Positions 1 through 5,061 of a DNA stretch of 5,061 nucleotides are shown here, piece after piece; the stretch's first letter is position 1, and each line of letters starts with the position of its first letter. The position numbers and the translations under genes are program-made. This DNA is from JBBQBQ01 sp038317685 (lineage in GTDB: Bacteria; Desulfobacterota; Desulfuromonadia; Desulfuromonadales; DDH964): the NCBI GenBank assembly GCA_038317685.1, contig JBBQBQ010000247.1:1-5061 (forward strand). Reading direction: 5' to 3'. The notes under the pieces were generated by a model that saw only the letters and a program-made list of their open reading frames with translations, was not told the origin of the DNA and searched no databases.

Positions 1-828
1 TGGGGGGCGGAAGTCATCCCCTCACCGTCGTCCCGGACTAATTCCGGCCGCGACATCCTGGCCAGAGACCCTGACAATCAGGGGTCTTTGGGGATCGCCA
101 TCAGCGAAGCGGTGGAGGATGCCGCCACCCGCAGCGATACCTGTTATGCTCTGGGGAGCGTCCTCAACCACGTCTGCCTGCACCAGACGATCATCGGCCT
201 GGAGGCGAAAGAGCAGCTGGCCCTGGTCGGCGATTACCCCGACGTCGTCATCGGCTGCCACGGCGGCGGCTCCAACTTCGCCGGCATCGCCTTCCCCTTC
301 GCCGCCGACAAGGCCGCCGGCCGGAACGTCCGTCTGCTGGCGATGGAGCCGACCAGCTGCCCGACGCTGACCAAGGGGGTCTACGCCTTCGACTACGGCG
401 ATACGGCCCGCATGGCCCCGATCGCCAAGATGTACACCCTCGGCCATGACTTCATACCGCCGGGGATTCACGCCGGGGGGCTTCGCTACCACGGCGCCTC
501 GCCCCTGGTTTCGCAGCTGGTTCACGCCGGGGTCGCCGAGGCCAGGGCCGTCCCCCAGACCGCCTGCTTCGAAGCGGCGATCACCTTCGCCCGCAGCGAG
601 GGGATCATCCCCGCCCCCGAGTCGTCCCACGCCATCCGCGGCGCCATTGACGAAGCGTTGCGCGCCCGGGAAGAGGGGAAGGAAAAGGTCATTCTCTTTA
701 ACCTTTCCGGGCACGGGCATGTCGACATGGCCGCCTATGACGCCTACTTCAGCGGCCAGCTGGAGGATTTCGAATACCCGGAAGCGGCGATCAGGGAGTC
801 CCTCGCCCATCTGCCGAAGGTCGGTTAG
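1..828 (+). CDS. trpB2: Tryptophan synthase beta chain, TrpB2 type (3' part, start outside window)
   Basis: The frame is open from base 1 to the TAG at 826-828, giving about 275 C-terminal residues of a protein that is usually near 450 long. TrpB2 enzymes are PLP-dependent and make L-tryptophan from indole and L-serine in the cytoplasm; they differ from classical TrpB and often do not bind TrpA tightly. Visible marks are the PLP-phosphate loop GCHGGGSN (about 232-255), the PAPESSHAI segment (about 613-639) and the C-terminal LSGHGHVDM motif (about 703-729). The RTNSGRDILARDPDNQGSLG stretch near the window start and the H-rich GHGH motif point to TrpB2, not TrpB1, whose version in this window reads LSGRGDKD. 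The PLP-binding lysine lies before the window. trpF follows after 48 bases, so the two are probably co-transcribed. Seen: motifs and open frame. Inferred: activity. An ATG-less internal start near 88 (TTG) is not credible because the homology continues upstream of it. Confidence 0.93.
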   Translation, partial: WGAEVIPSPSSRTNSGRDILARDPDNQGSLGIAISEAVEDAATRSDTCYALGSVLNHVCLHQTIIGLEAKEQLALVGDYPDVVIGCHGGGSNFAGIAFPFAADKAAGRNVRLLAMEPTSCPTLTKGVYAFDYGDTARMAPIAKMYTLGHDFIPPGIHAGGLRYHGASPLVSQLVHAGVAEARAVPQTACFEAAITFARSEGIIPAPESSHAIRGAIDEALRAREEGKEKVILFNLSGHGHVDMAAYDAYFSGQLEDFEYPEAAIRESLAHLPKVG

Positions 829-840
829 GGGCAACCGCGG

Positions 841-861
841 CCACAGACAGTGTCTCCGTGG
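841..861 (+). other. Short dyad in the trpB2-trpF gap
   Basis: CCAC-AGACA at 841-849 is mirrored by TGTCT-CC-GTGG at 851-861, with a two-base bulge; the innermost pairs would open to form a loop. There is no T-run after it, so it is not a standard intrinsic terminator. It lies 16 bases before the trpF ATG and could affect translation start or RNA stability, or be chance in GC-rich DNA. Confidence 0.3.
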
Positions 862-876
862 CGGATTGAAGTCTTT

Positions 877-1494
877 ATGGTCAAAGTCAAGATCTGCGGC
901 ATTACCAATCTCGACGATGCCCGCCAGGCGGTGGCCTGCGGGGCGGACGCCCTTGGCTTCGTCTTCTTCGACGGCAGCCCGCGCTACATCCATCCAGAGG
1001 CGGCGGCGGAGATCATTCGGGCGCTTCCCCCCTTTGTCGCCAGCGTCGGGCTCTTCGTCAACGAGAACCCGGCCAGCCTCCGAGAGGTCGCCGATTTTTG
1101 CGCCCTCGACCTGCTGCAGCTGCACGGCGACGAGCCGCCGCGGGCCTGCACCGTCCCCGGCCGGAGGGTCATCAAGGCGCTGCGGGTGCGGGATGCGGCG
1201 AGTCTTGACGGGGCTTCCGCCTATCAGGTAGCGGCCCTGCTCCTCGACGCCTGGGTCCCCGACGCCTACGGCGGCACCGGTCGGACCTTCAGCTGGCAGC
1301 TCGCCGCCGAGGTCGCCCGGCAGCGTCCGGTGGTCCTCGCCGGCGGGCTGACCCCGGAGAACGTCGCCGAAGCGATCGCCGCCGTCCGTCCTTGGGCGGT
1401 CGATGTTTCCAGCGGGGTTGAGACGGCACTGGGGAAGAAGGACCCGGAGAAGGTCGCAGAGTTTATTCGCCAGGCCCGGTCGGCATCGAGTTAA
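877..1494 (+). CDS. trpF: Phosphoribosylanthranilate isomerase
   Basis: TrpF converts N-(5'-phosphoribosyl)anthranilate to CdRP, the third step of the tryptophan branch from chorismate, in the cytoplasm. The 205-residue product is the normal length of a single-domain (beta/alpha)8-barrel TrpF. It starts MVKVKICGIT, with the expected general-base Cys at residue 7; the general-acid Asp is at 124 in LLLDAW. Other family segments are GFVFFDGSPRYI (27-38), LQLHGDE (80-86), the glycine-rich GGTGRTFSW (132-140), and the phosphate-binding VLAGGLTPENV (153-163) and DVSSGVE (176-182). I chose ATG 877 because it puts Cys at position 7. A GTG at 850 would add nine residues without homology and falls inside a dyad. 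The Shine-Dalgarno site before 877 is weak, so translation may be coupled to trpB2, which ends 48 bases upstream. Identity is certain from motifs; the exact start is likely. Confidence 0.97.
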   Translation: MVKVKICGITNLDDARQAVACGADALGFVFFDGSPRYIHPEAAAEIIRALPPFVASVGLFVNENPASLREVADFCALDLLQLHGDEPPRACTVPGRRVIKALRVRDAASLDGASAYQVAALLLDAWVPDAYGGTGRTFSWQLAAEVARQRPVVLAGGLTPENVAEAIAAVRPWAVDVSSGVETALGKKDPEKVAEFIRQARSASS

Positions 1495-1511
1495 GGCTCG
1501 CTCCTTTCTTC

Positions 1512-1556
1512 AGCGTGGGGCCGACACCGGCTCCCGTGGTGGTGCCGGCGCTTTTC
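1512..1556 (+). terminator. Terminator- or attenuator-like hairpin between trpF and trpB
   Basis: GCCGACACC at 1520-1528 can pair with GGTGCCGGC at 1541-1549 (eight of nine pairs), with a 12-base loop, followed by GCTTTTC. The T-run is only four long, so termination would be partial at best. It sits 35-40 bases before the trpB start, where partial termination could lower trpB relative to trpF. No leader peptide or tandem-Trp codons are visible beside it. Confidence 0.4.
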
Positions 1557-1581
1557 AGTCACCTGTCACCGGTTTTCATTT

Positions 1582-1585
1582 GGAG
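1582..1585 (+). promoter_or_regulatory. Ribosome binding site of the original trpB start
   Basis: GGAG lies five bases before ATG 1591 (TTTGGAGTTTCCATG). Its good spacing supports 1591 as the genuine trpB start and shows that the 28 codons before the in-frame TAA are normally translated. The GTG at 1678 has no comparable site. Confidence 0.7.
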
Positions 1586-1590
1586 TTTCC

Positions 1591-2784
1591 ATGTACGATT
1601 TCCCTGATGAGCGCGGTCATTTCGGTCAGTTCGGCGGCCGCTACGTCGCCGAAACCCTGATGCCGGCGCTGCTGTAAGTGGCGGAGGCCTCCCGCCTGGT
1701 CCAGCACGACCCCACCTTTCAGCAGGAACTCGACTCCTGGCTCAAGGACTACGTCGGCCGCCCCAGCCCCCTGTACTTCGCCCGGCGCCTCACCGAGCAG
1801 TGCGGCGGGGCGAAGATCTATCTCAAGCGGGAGGATCTCAACCACACCGGCGCCCATAAGATCAACAACACCGTCGGCCAGGTTCTGCTGGCGCGGCGCA
1901 TGGGGAAGAAGAAGCTTATTGCCGAGACCGGCGCCGGTCAGCACGGGGTCGCCACCGCCACCGTCGCTGCCCTTTTTGGCCTGGAGTGCCAGGTCTTCAT
2001 GGGGACCGAGGATATCCGCCGCCAATCCATCAACGTCTTTCGCATGAAGCTCCTCGGGGCCAAGGTCCACGGCGTGACCAGCGGCACGGCGACCCTCAAG
2101 GACGCCATGAACGATGCCCTGCGGCACTGGGTGGCCCACGTCCGCGACACCTTTTACGTGATCGGCACCGTCGCCGGTCCCCACCCCTATCCGGAGTTGG
2201 TGCGGGACTTTCAGGCGGTCATCGGCCGCGAGACCCGCGAGCAGATCCTGGCCGCCGAGGGGCGCCTCCCCGATCTGGCGGTGGCCTGCATCGGCGGCGG
2301 CAGTAACGCCATGGGGCTCTTCCACCCCTTTGTCGACGACCCCGCGGTCCGGCTGATCGGAGTTGAGGCGGCGGGCCTTGGGATCGAGAGCGGCAAGCAC
2401 GCCGCCTCCATTTCCGCCGGCGCGGTCGGGGTTCTCCACGGCAACAAGACTTTCCTGTTGCAGGATGCCAACGGCCAGATCGAGCATGCTCACTCCATTT
2501 CCGCCGGTCTCGATTACCCGGGGGTCGGCCCCGAGCACGCCCACCTGCACAACCTGGGGCGCGCCGAATATGTTTCCATTTCGGACGCCGAGGCCTTACA
2601 GGCGTTCCAGACCCTGACCCGGCTGGAAGGAATTATCCCGGCCCTGGAGAGTGCCCACGCCATCGCCCACGTCATGAAACTCGCCCCGACATTGCCGAAA
2701 GAGAAGGTGATCGTCGTTTGCCTGTCCGGGCGGGGGGACAAGGACATCCATACCGTCGCCGAGGCGATGGGGATCGAACTTTAA
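1591..2784 (+). pseudogene. trpB: Tryptophan synthase beta chain locus, interrupted by an in-frame TAA
   Basis: Reading from ATG 1591 gives MYDFPDERGHFGQFGGRYVA, the typical TrpB N-terminus, then ETLMPALL, then TAA at 1675-1677, then the rest of TrpB in the same frame to the TAA at 2782-2784. With the stop counted as one residue, the protein would be 397 long, the usual length for bacterial TrpB. There is therefore no insertion or deletion, only one altered codon. Relatives generally carry Glu at this position (MPALLE...), so GAA to TAA is the simplest change. TAA is not used for selenocysteine or pyrrolysine. The rest shows no decay. I call the locus interrupted, while noting that a sequencing or assembly error would give the same picture and that the downstream frame may still be expressed (see the 1678-2784 entry). 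Confidence 0.75.
1678..2784 (+). CDS. trpB: Tryptophan synthase beta chain, intact frame after the premature stop
   Basis: This 368-residue frame begins with the GTG that directly follows the TAA and holds nearly all of classical TrpB (TrpB1), the PLP enzyme that joins indole from TrpA to L-serine. In full-length numbering (ATG 1591 as residue 1) the PLP lysine is K90 in HTGAHKINN, the catalytic Glu is E112 in AETGAGQHG, the phosphate loop is GGGSN at 235-239, the COMM-domain Asp is D308 in GLDYPGVGP, the active-site Glu is E353 in ALESAHA, and the cofactor-pyridine Ser is S379 in LSGRGDKD. All fit the well-studied enterobacterial enzyme with a shift of two or three. What is missing is the first 29 residues, the conserved FGG-YV segment and the start of the first helix. 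If made, it would need re-initiation at GTG 1678 after termination; no Shine-Dalgarno site is visible for it. Whether the shortened enzyme folds is unknown. trpA does not follow. Confidence 0.8.
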   Translation: MAEASRLVQHDPTFQQELDSWLKDYVGRPSPLYFARRLTEQCGGAKIYLKREDLNHTGAHKINNTVGQVLLARRMGKKKLIAETGAGQHGVATATVAALFGLECQVFMGTEDIRRQSINVFRMKLLGAKVHGVTSGTATLKDAMNDALRHWVAHVRDTFYVIGTVAGPHPYPELVRDFQAVIGRETREQILAAEGRLPDLAVACIGGGSNAMGLFHPFVDDPAVRLIGVEAAGLGIESGKHAASISAGAVGVLHGNKTFLLQDANGQIEHAHSISAGLDYPGVGPEHAHLHNLGRAEYVSISDAEALQAFQTLTRLEGIIPALESAHAIAHVMKLAPTLPKEKVIVVCLSGRGDKDIHTVAEAMGIEL

Positions 2785-2785
2785 C

Positions 2786-2906
2786 GGCCGATGAAAAACG
2801 CCCGTCTGCGGCGTTGCCACCCTTTCTCGTCGCTGCGACGTACCCTCTGGGTACGCCTCACTCCGCGAGCGGGCGGCGCCTTGCATCCAGACATTTTTGA
2901 TCGGCC
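2786..2906. repeat. Intergenic imperfect palindrome of about 121 bases (REP/MITE-like)
   Basis: The outer ends mirror each other: GGCCGATGAAAAA (2786-2798) against TTTTTGATCGGCC (2894-2906), 12 of 13 pairs. Inside, GTCTG (2804-2808) mirrors CAGAC (2888-2892), and the centre is a perfect GTACCC-TCT-GGGTAC (2840-2854). All three pairs share nearly the same midpoint (2846-2848), so this is one long hairpin-forming unit, though the arms between them pair poorly. It begins two bases after the trpB stop. The layout resembles dispersed palindromic intergenic elements known in proteobacterial genomes, an impression from memory. It may end trp transcription or stabilise the 3' end. No transposase or clear target duplication is seen. 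Confidence 0.65.
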
Positions 2907-2929
2907 TTCGGGAGTGGCTTTTCCCCGAA
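2907..2929 (+). other. Small hairpin in the helicase leader
   Basis: TTCGGG (2907-2912) can pair with CCCGAA (2924-2929) around an 11-base loop. It abuts the end of the large palindrome and lies 16 bases before the helicase ATG, with the Shine-Dalgarno site AAAGGA at 2936-2941 left free. No T-run follows, so it is not a clear terminator. It could shape the leader of the helicase mRNA. Confidence 0.3.
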
Positions 2930-2945
2930 TCAACGAAAGGAACAC

Positions 2946-4211
2946 ATGAAATTCACCGAACTGAACCTCCCCGACGAAGTCCAGAGGGGGATCGCGCAGG
3001 TCGGGTTCACCGATCTTACCCCCGTCCAGGAGGAGTCGATTCCCTTCGCCCTGGCCGGCAAGGATGTTGCCGGTCAAGCCCAGACCGGGACCGGCAAGAC
3101 CGCAGCCTTCCTCATCGCCCTTTTCACCCGGCTGCTGCGCAATCCGAAGCCGGCTGGAAAAAATCCGCGGGCGCTGATCCTGGCGCCGACCCGGGAACTG
3201 GTGGTGCAGATCCGCGACGACGCCCATGGCCTCGGCGCCTTCTGCCCGTTCCGGGTCGAAGCGATCTTCGGCGGCATCGACTACGACAAGCAACGCAAAG
3301 CGCTGCAGGAAGGGGTCGACATCATCGTCGCCACTCCGGGGCGGCTCATCGACTATGCGAAGCAGCGGGTCTTCTCCTTCAGTGCCATCGAGTCGCTGGT
3401 CATCGATGAAGCCGACCGGATGTTCGACATGGGTTTCATCAAGGATCTGCGCTATATCCTGCGCAAGCTCCCCCCCTTCGAGGAGCGCCAGACCATGCTC
3501 TACTCGGCGACCCTCTCGCACCGCGTCATGGAGCTTGCCTACGAGTTCATGAACCTGGCCGAAAAGGTGCGCATCACCCCCGAGCAGGTGACCGCGGAGC
3601 ACGTCGAACAGATCCTCTACCATGCCGGCCGCCGCGAAAAATTTCCGCTCCTGCTTGGCTTGATGAAGAAGGAAGCCCAGCCACAGCGGGTCCTGGTCTT
3701 CGTCAACACCAAGCGGGAAGCCGAGCATTTGTCCGAACGCCTCAAGGCCAACGACCACAAGGCGGCGGTGATCTCCGGCGACATCCCCCAGAACAAACGG
3801 CTGCGTATCCTCACCGACTTCCGTGAGGGGCGCTTGACCTTCCTGGTCGCCACCGACGTCGCCTCACGGGGGATTCACATCGACGCGGTGACCCATGTCA
3901 TCAACTATGACCTCCCCCAGGACGCTGACGACTACGTCCACCGCATCGGCCGTACCGCCCGGGCCGGGGCCCTCGGCAAGGCGATCAGCTTCGCAGACGA
4001 GGATCTGGTTTTTCATCTGCCGGATATCGAAGAATATATCGGTCGCAAGATCCCCAGCGCCTTCCCCGAGGAAGACGATTTCTGCCGCGACTACAAGCGC
4101 ACCGCTCCCCACCGCAAGGCGCCGGTGCCGGAGAAGGCAGGTTTTCACGACAAACGCCCTCGACCACGCCGGCCGCACCGCCGCGGCGGCCCCGAGAGCG
4201 GCGGGAAGTGA
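2946..4211 (+). CDS. rhlB: DEAD-box ATP-dependent RNA helicase, RhlB-like
   Basis: A cytoplasmic ATPase that unwinds short RNA duplexes; RhlB in enterobacteria works with RNase E and PNPase in the degradosome. The 421-residue product has the full motif set in order: Q-motif Gln28 in TPVQEESIP, Walker A AQTGTGKT (45-52), APTRELVVQ (80-88), GG (109-110), TPGR (130-133), DEAD (154-157), SAT (187-189), VFVNTKREAE (251-260), VATDVASRG (301-309) and HRIGRTARAG (332-341). Segments such as IDYAKQ, GFIKDLRY, KRLRIL and LPDIEEYIG match RhlB more closely than RhlE, DbpA or SrmB as I recall them, and the length equals E. coli RhlB. Residues from about 385 form a basic tail rich in Arg, Pro and Lys, probably an RNA-binding extension. 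ATG 2946 has AAAGGA four bases upstream. Helicase identity is certain; the RhlB subgroup is likely; a degradosome role in this organism is inference, since partner contacts differ between lineages. Confidence 0.93.
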   Translation: MKFTELNLPDEVQRGIAQVGFTDLTPVQEESIPFALAGKDVAGQAQTGTGKTAAFLIALFTRLLRNPKPAGKNPRALILAPTRELVVQIRDDAHGLGAFCPFRVEAIFGGIDYDKQRKALQEGVDIIVATPGRLIDYAKQRVFSFSAIESLVIDEADRMFDMGFIKDLRYILRKLPPFEERQTMLYSATLSHRVMELAYEFMNLAEKVRITPEQVTAEHVEQILYHAGRREKFPLLLGLMKKEAQPQRVLVFVNTKREAEHLSERLKANDHKAAVISGDIPQNKRLRILTDFREGRLTFLVATDVASRGIHIDAVTHVINYDLPQDADDYVHRIGRTARAGALGKAISFADEDLVFHLPDIEEYIGRKIPSAFPEEDDFCRDYKRTAPHRKAPVPEKAGFHDKRPRPRRPHRRGGPESGGK

Positions 4212-4247
4212 TCGGGAGAGGGCCGGGCTGGGCATGAAAGGTCGCCG

Positions 4248-4787
4248 ATGTTGAAAAAACTGCTGGTGATCGCGGTCCTTCTGGGAGTCGCCATCGGGCT
4301 GCTTCTGCTGACGGCGCGGGGCCAGCGCTTCACCTGCGAGAGCGCGGTCCTGCTCCCCATGTCGCAGGAGTCCGTCTGGCAGGCCCTGGCGGTGGTTGAA
4401 AACTGGCCTCTTTGGTGGCCGGGGGTGAAGCAGGCGCGGCTGGCCCCGGCGTCTGCCGGAGCCGGGGGGCAACTCCTCCTGTCCCTGACGGGAATGCCCG
4501 ACGGCGACCCGGCGACGCTGCTGATCTGGCAACCTTCGGAGATATTACGTTTCCAACGCCGGGGGGTGTTGATGAGCCGCACCGAAACCGAATTCGCTCT
4601 GCAGCCGGCTGCGAACGGAGTCATGGTCCGCTTCTCCCTGGAAGTCCGGGGGCCCCAGGCCCTGTTGGCCCGATGGCTGCGCCAGGAGGATTTTAGCCTT
4701 TACACCGAGGCGGTGACCCTCAGTCTGCAGCGCTATCTGGAGCGGCCGCCGGCCGTGGTCCAGGAAGGAGAGGCATTTGCTCGGTGA
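4248..4787 (+). CDS. Membrane-anchored SRPBCC (START-like) domain protein
   Basis: The 179-residue product starts MLKK followed by a hydrophobic segment (about residues 5-22), most simply a single N-terminal membrane anchor or uncleaved signal. Cys30 lacks a lipobox, so it is not a lipoprotein. The rest resembles the SRPBCC/polyketide-cyclase-like fold: a first strand with a VLLPMSQESVWQAL segment (34-47), then NWPLWWPGVK (52-61), a beta-rich middle, and a C-terminal helix (about 148-165) of the kind that closes the ligand cavity. Such domains bind hydrophobic ligands or act as coenzyme Q-binding or ATPase-activator modules; nothing here tells which, and no catalytic residues can be named. 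ATG 4248 has AAAGG six bases before it. It follows the helicase by 36 bases and overlaps the next gene, so the three probably share a transcript. Fold assignment is moderate; function is unknown. Confidence 0.7.
   Translation: MLKKLLVIAVLLGVAIGLLLLTARGQRFTCESAVLLPMSQESVWQALAVVENWPLWWPGVKQARLAPASAGAGGQLLLSLTGMPDGDPATLLIWQPSEILRFQRRGVLMSRTETEFALQPAANGVMVRFSLEVRGPQALLARWLRQEDFSLYTEAVTLSLQRYLERPPAVVQEGEAFAR
4762..4779 (+). promoter_or_regulatory. Ribosome binding site and TTG start of the glycosylase gene
   Basis: AGGAAGGAG (4762-4770) stands six bases before TTG 4777, a strong Shine-Dalgarno site at ideal spacing. No ATG or GTG in this frame lies nearby before the conserved CRRC motif, so this site decides the start. 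It lies wholly inside the 3' end of the preceding gene, which suggests translational coupling. Confidence 0.7.
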
Positions 4788-5061
4788 GAAACTCTGCGGA
4801 TTGTCGACCTGTCGCCGCTGTCTGCGGCTGGTCGGGCATATCGCCGCGCTGGAGCCGAAGTCAAAGTGGTCCCGTAGCGACTACTTCGCAGGCCCGGTCC
4901 CCGGTTTCGGCGACCCGCAGGCAGCGCTCTGCCTGGTCGGCCTCGCTCCGGGGGCGCACGGCGCCAACCGCACCGGCCGCCCCTTCACGGGGGATGGGGC
5001 CGGCGCTTTCATGTACCCGCTCCTGCATCAGGCGGGGCTGGCCAGCCCGGCGCTCGCGACC
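4777..5061 (+). CDS. Uracil-DNA glycosylase, family 5 (UdgB-like), 5' part
   Basis: The frame runs open from TTG 4777 to the window edge, 95 codons of a protein normally somewhat over 200 long. Family-5 enzymes remove uracil, and often other deaminated bases, from DNA as the first step of base excision repair, and carry a 4Fe-4S cluster. The N-terminus has CRRC (Cys12 and Cys15), the first two likely cluster ligands. GPVPGFGDP (39-47) is followed by the active-site motif GLAPGAHGANRTGRPFTGD (55-73). The AHGANRTGR core is characteristic of family 5; family 4 has a different motif A, with GEAPG and a Glu. The remaining cluster cysteines and the C-terminal His motif lie beyond the window. It overlaps the end of the SRPBCC gene by 11 bases in another frame. 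Identity is strong from motifs; the TTG start is inferred from the Shine-Dalgarno site. Confidence 0.9.
   Translation, partial: MLGEKLCGLSTCRRCLRLVGHIAALEPKSKWSRSDYFAGPVPGFGDPQAALCLVGLAPGAHGANRTGRPFTGDGAGAFMYPLLHQAGLASPALAT

Noticed and set aside
850..876. GTG 850 as the trpF start
   Set aside because: It would add nine residues with no homology, lies in a dyad, and moves the catalytic Cys from its usual position 7.
22..1125. Long reverse-strand open frame of 367 codons
   Set aside because: It lies opposite trpB2 and trpF, has low-complexity Gly/Ala/Arg/Asp-rich content with no recognisable motif, and is the usual shadow of GC-rich coding DNA.
1675..1677. Recoding of the stop as selenocysteine or pyrrolysine
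   Set aside because: Those use TGA and TAG. The stop here is TAA, and TrpB does not use either residue.
1576..2550. Reverse-strand open frame of 324 codons opposite trpB
   Set aside because: The + strand shows all TrpB motifs; the reverse translation has no family features. Its presence does not indicate a gene replacing trpB.
2897..2925. Promoter for the helicase gene after the palindrome (TTGATC as a -35 box)
   Set aside because: No -10-like hexamer stands at the right distance; the region 17 bases on reads TTTCCC.
2781..3758. Reverse-strand open frame across the palindrome and the helicase start
   Set aside because: It spans a non-coding palindrome and then runs opposite clear helicase motifs, with no recognisable domain.
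4337..4339. Lipoprotein cysteine (Cys30) in the SRPBCC protein
   Set aside because: The residues before it (RFT) do not form a lipobox, and the hydrophobic segment ends several residues earlier.

Overview
The window is a GC-rich, gene-dense stretch with every supported gene on the + strand. Protein content suggests a deltaproteobacterial-type anaerobe of the Desulfuromonadales/Geobacter kind: paired trpB2 and trpB genes flanking trpF, an RhlB-like DEAD-box helicase, and a family-5 uracil-DNA glycosylase. This placement rests on recalled family resemblance, not on a database search.

Layout. Bases 1-828 are the 3' part of a trpB2-type tryptophan synthase beta gene; its start lies before the window. 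trpF (phosphoribosylanthranilate isomerase) follows at 877-1494. A 96-base gap carries a terminator-like hairpin and a clear Shine-Dalgarno site. Classical trpB runs from 1591 to 2784 but is interrupted by an in-frame TAA at codon 29, with a GTG codon directly after it. The 161-base gap after trpB holds a roughly 121-base imperfect palindrome and a smaller hairpin. Then come an RhlB-like helicase (2946-4211), a small membrane-anchored SRPBCC-domain protein (4248-4787), and the 5' end of a uracil-DNA glycosylase gene (4777 to the window edge). The glycosylase gene starts at TTG inside the end of the previous gene.

How the genes work together. The first three genes belong to tryptophan synthesis: trpF makes CdRP from phosphoribosylanthranilate, and the beta subunits condense indole with serine. 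trpA, which usually follows trpB, is not here; the palindrome marks the end of the trp block. The last three genes are closely spaced or overlapping and look like a separate RNA/DNA-maintenance cluster, though no shared function is evident from sequence.

The most notable point is the broken trpB beside a trpB2. Apart from the one stop codon, the trpB locus encodes a full-length protein of 397 positions with all main catalytic residues present. This means either a very recent nonsense mutation, a sequencing error, or expression of a shortened protein from the adjacent GTG. I saw no CRISPR array, insertion sequence, tRNA or rRNA, and no clearly new multi-gene system.
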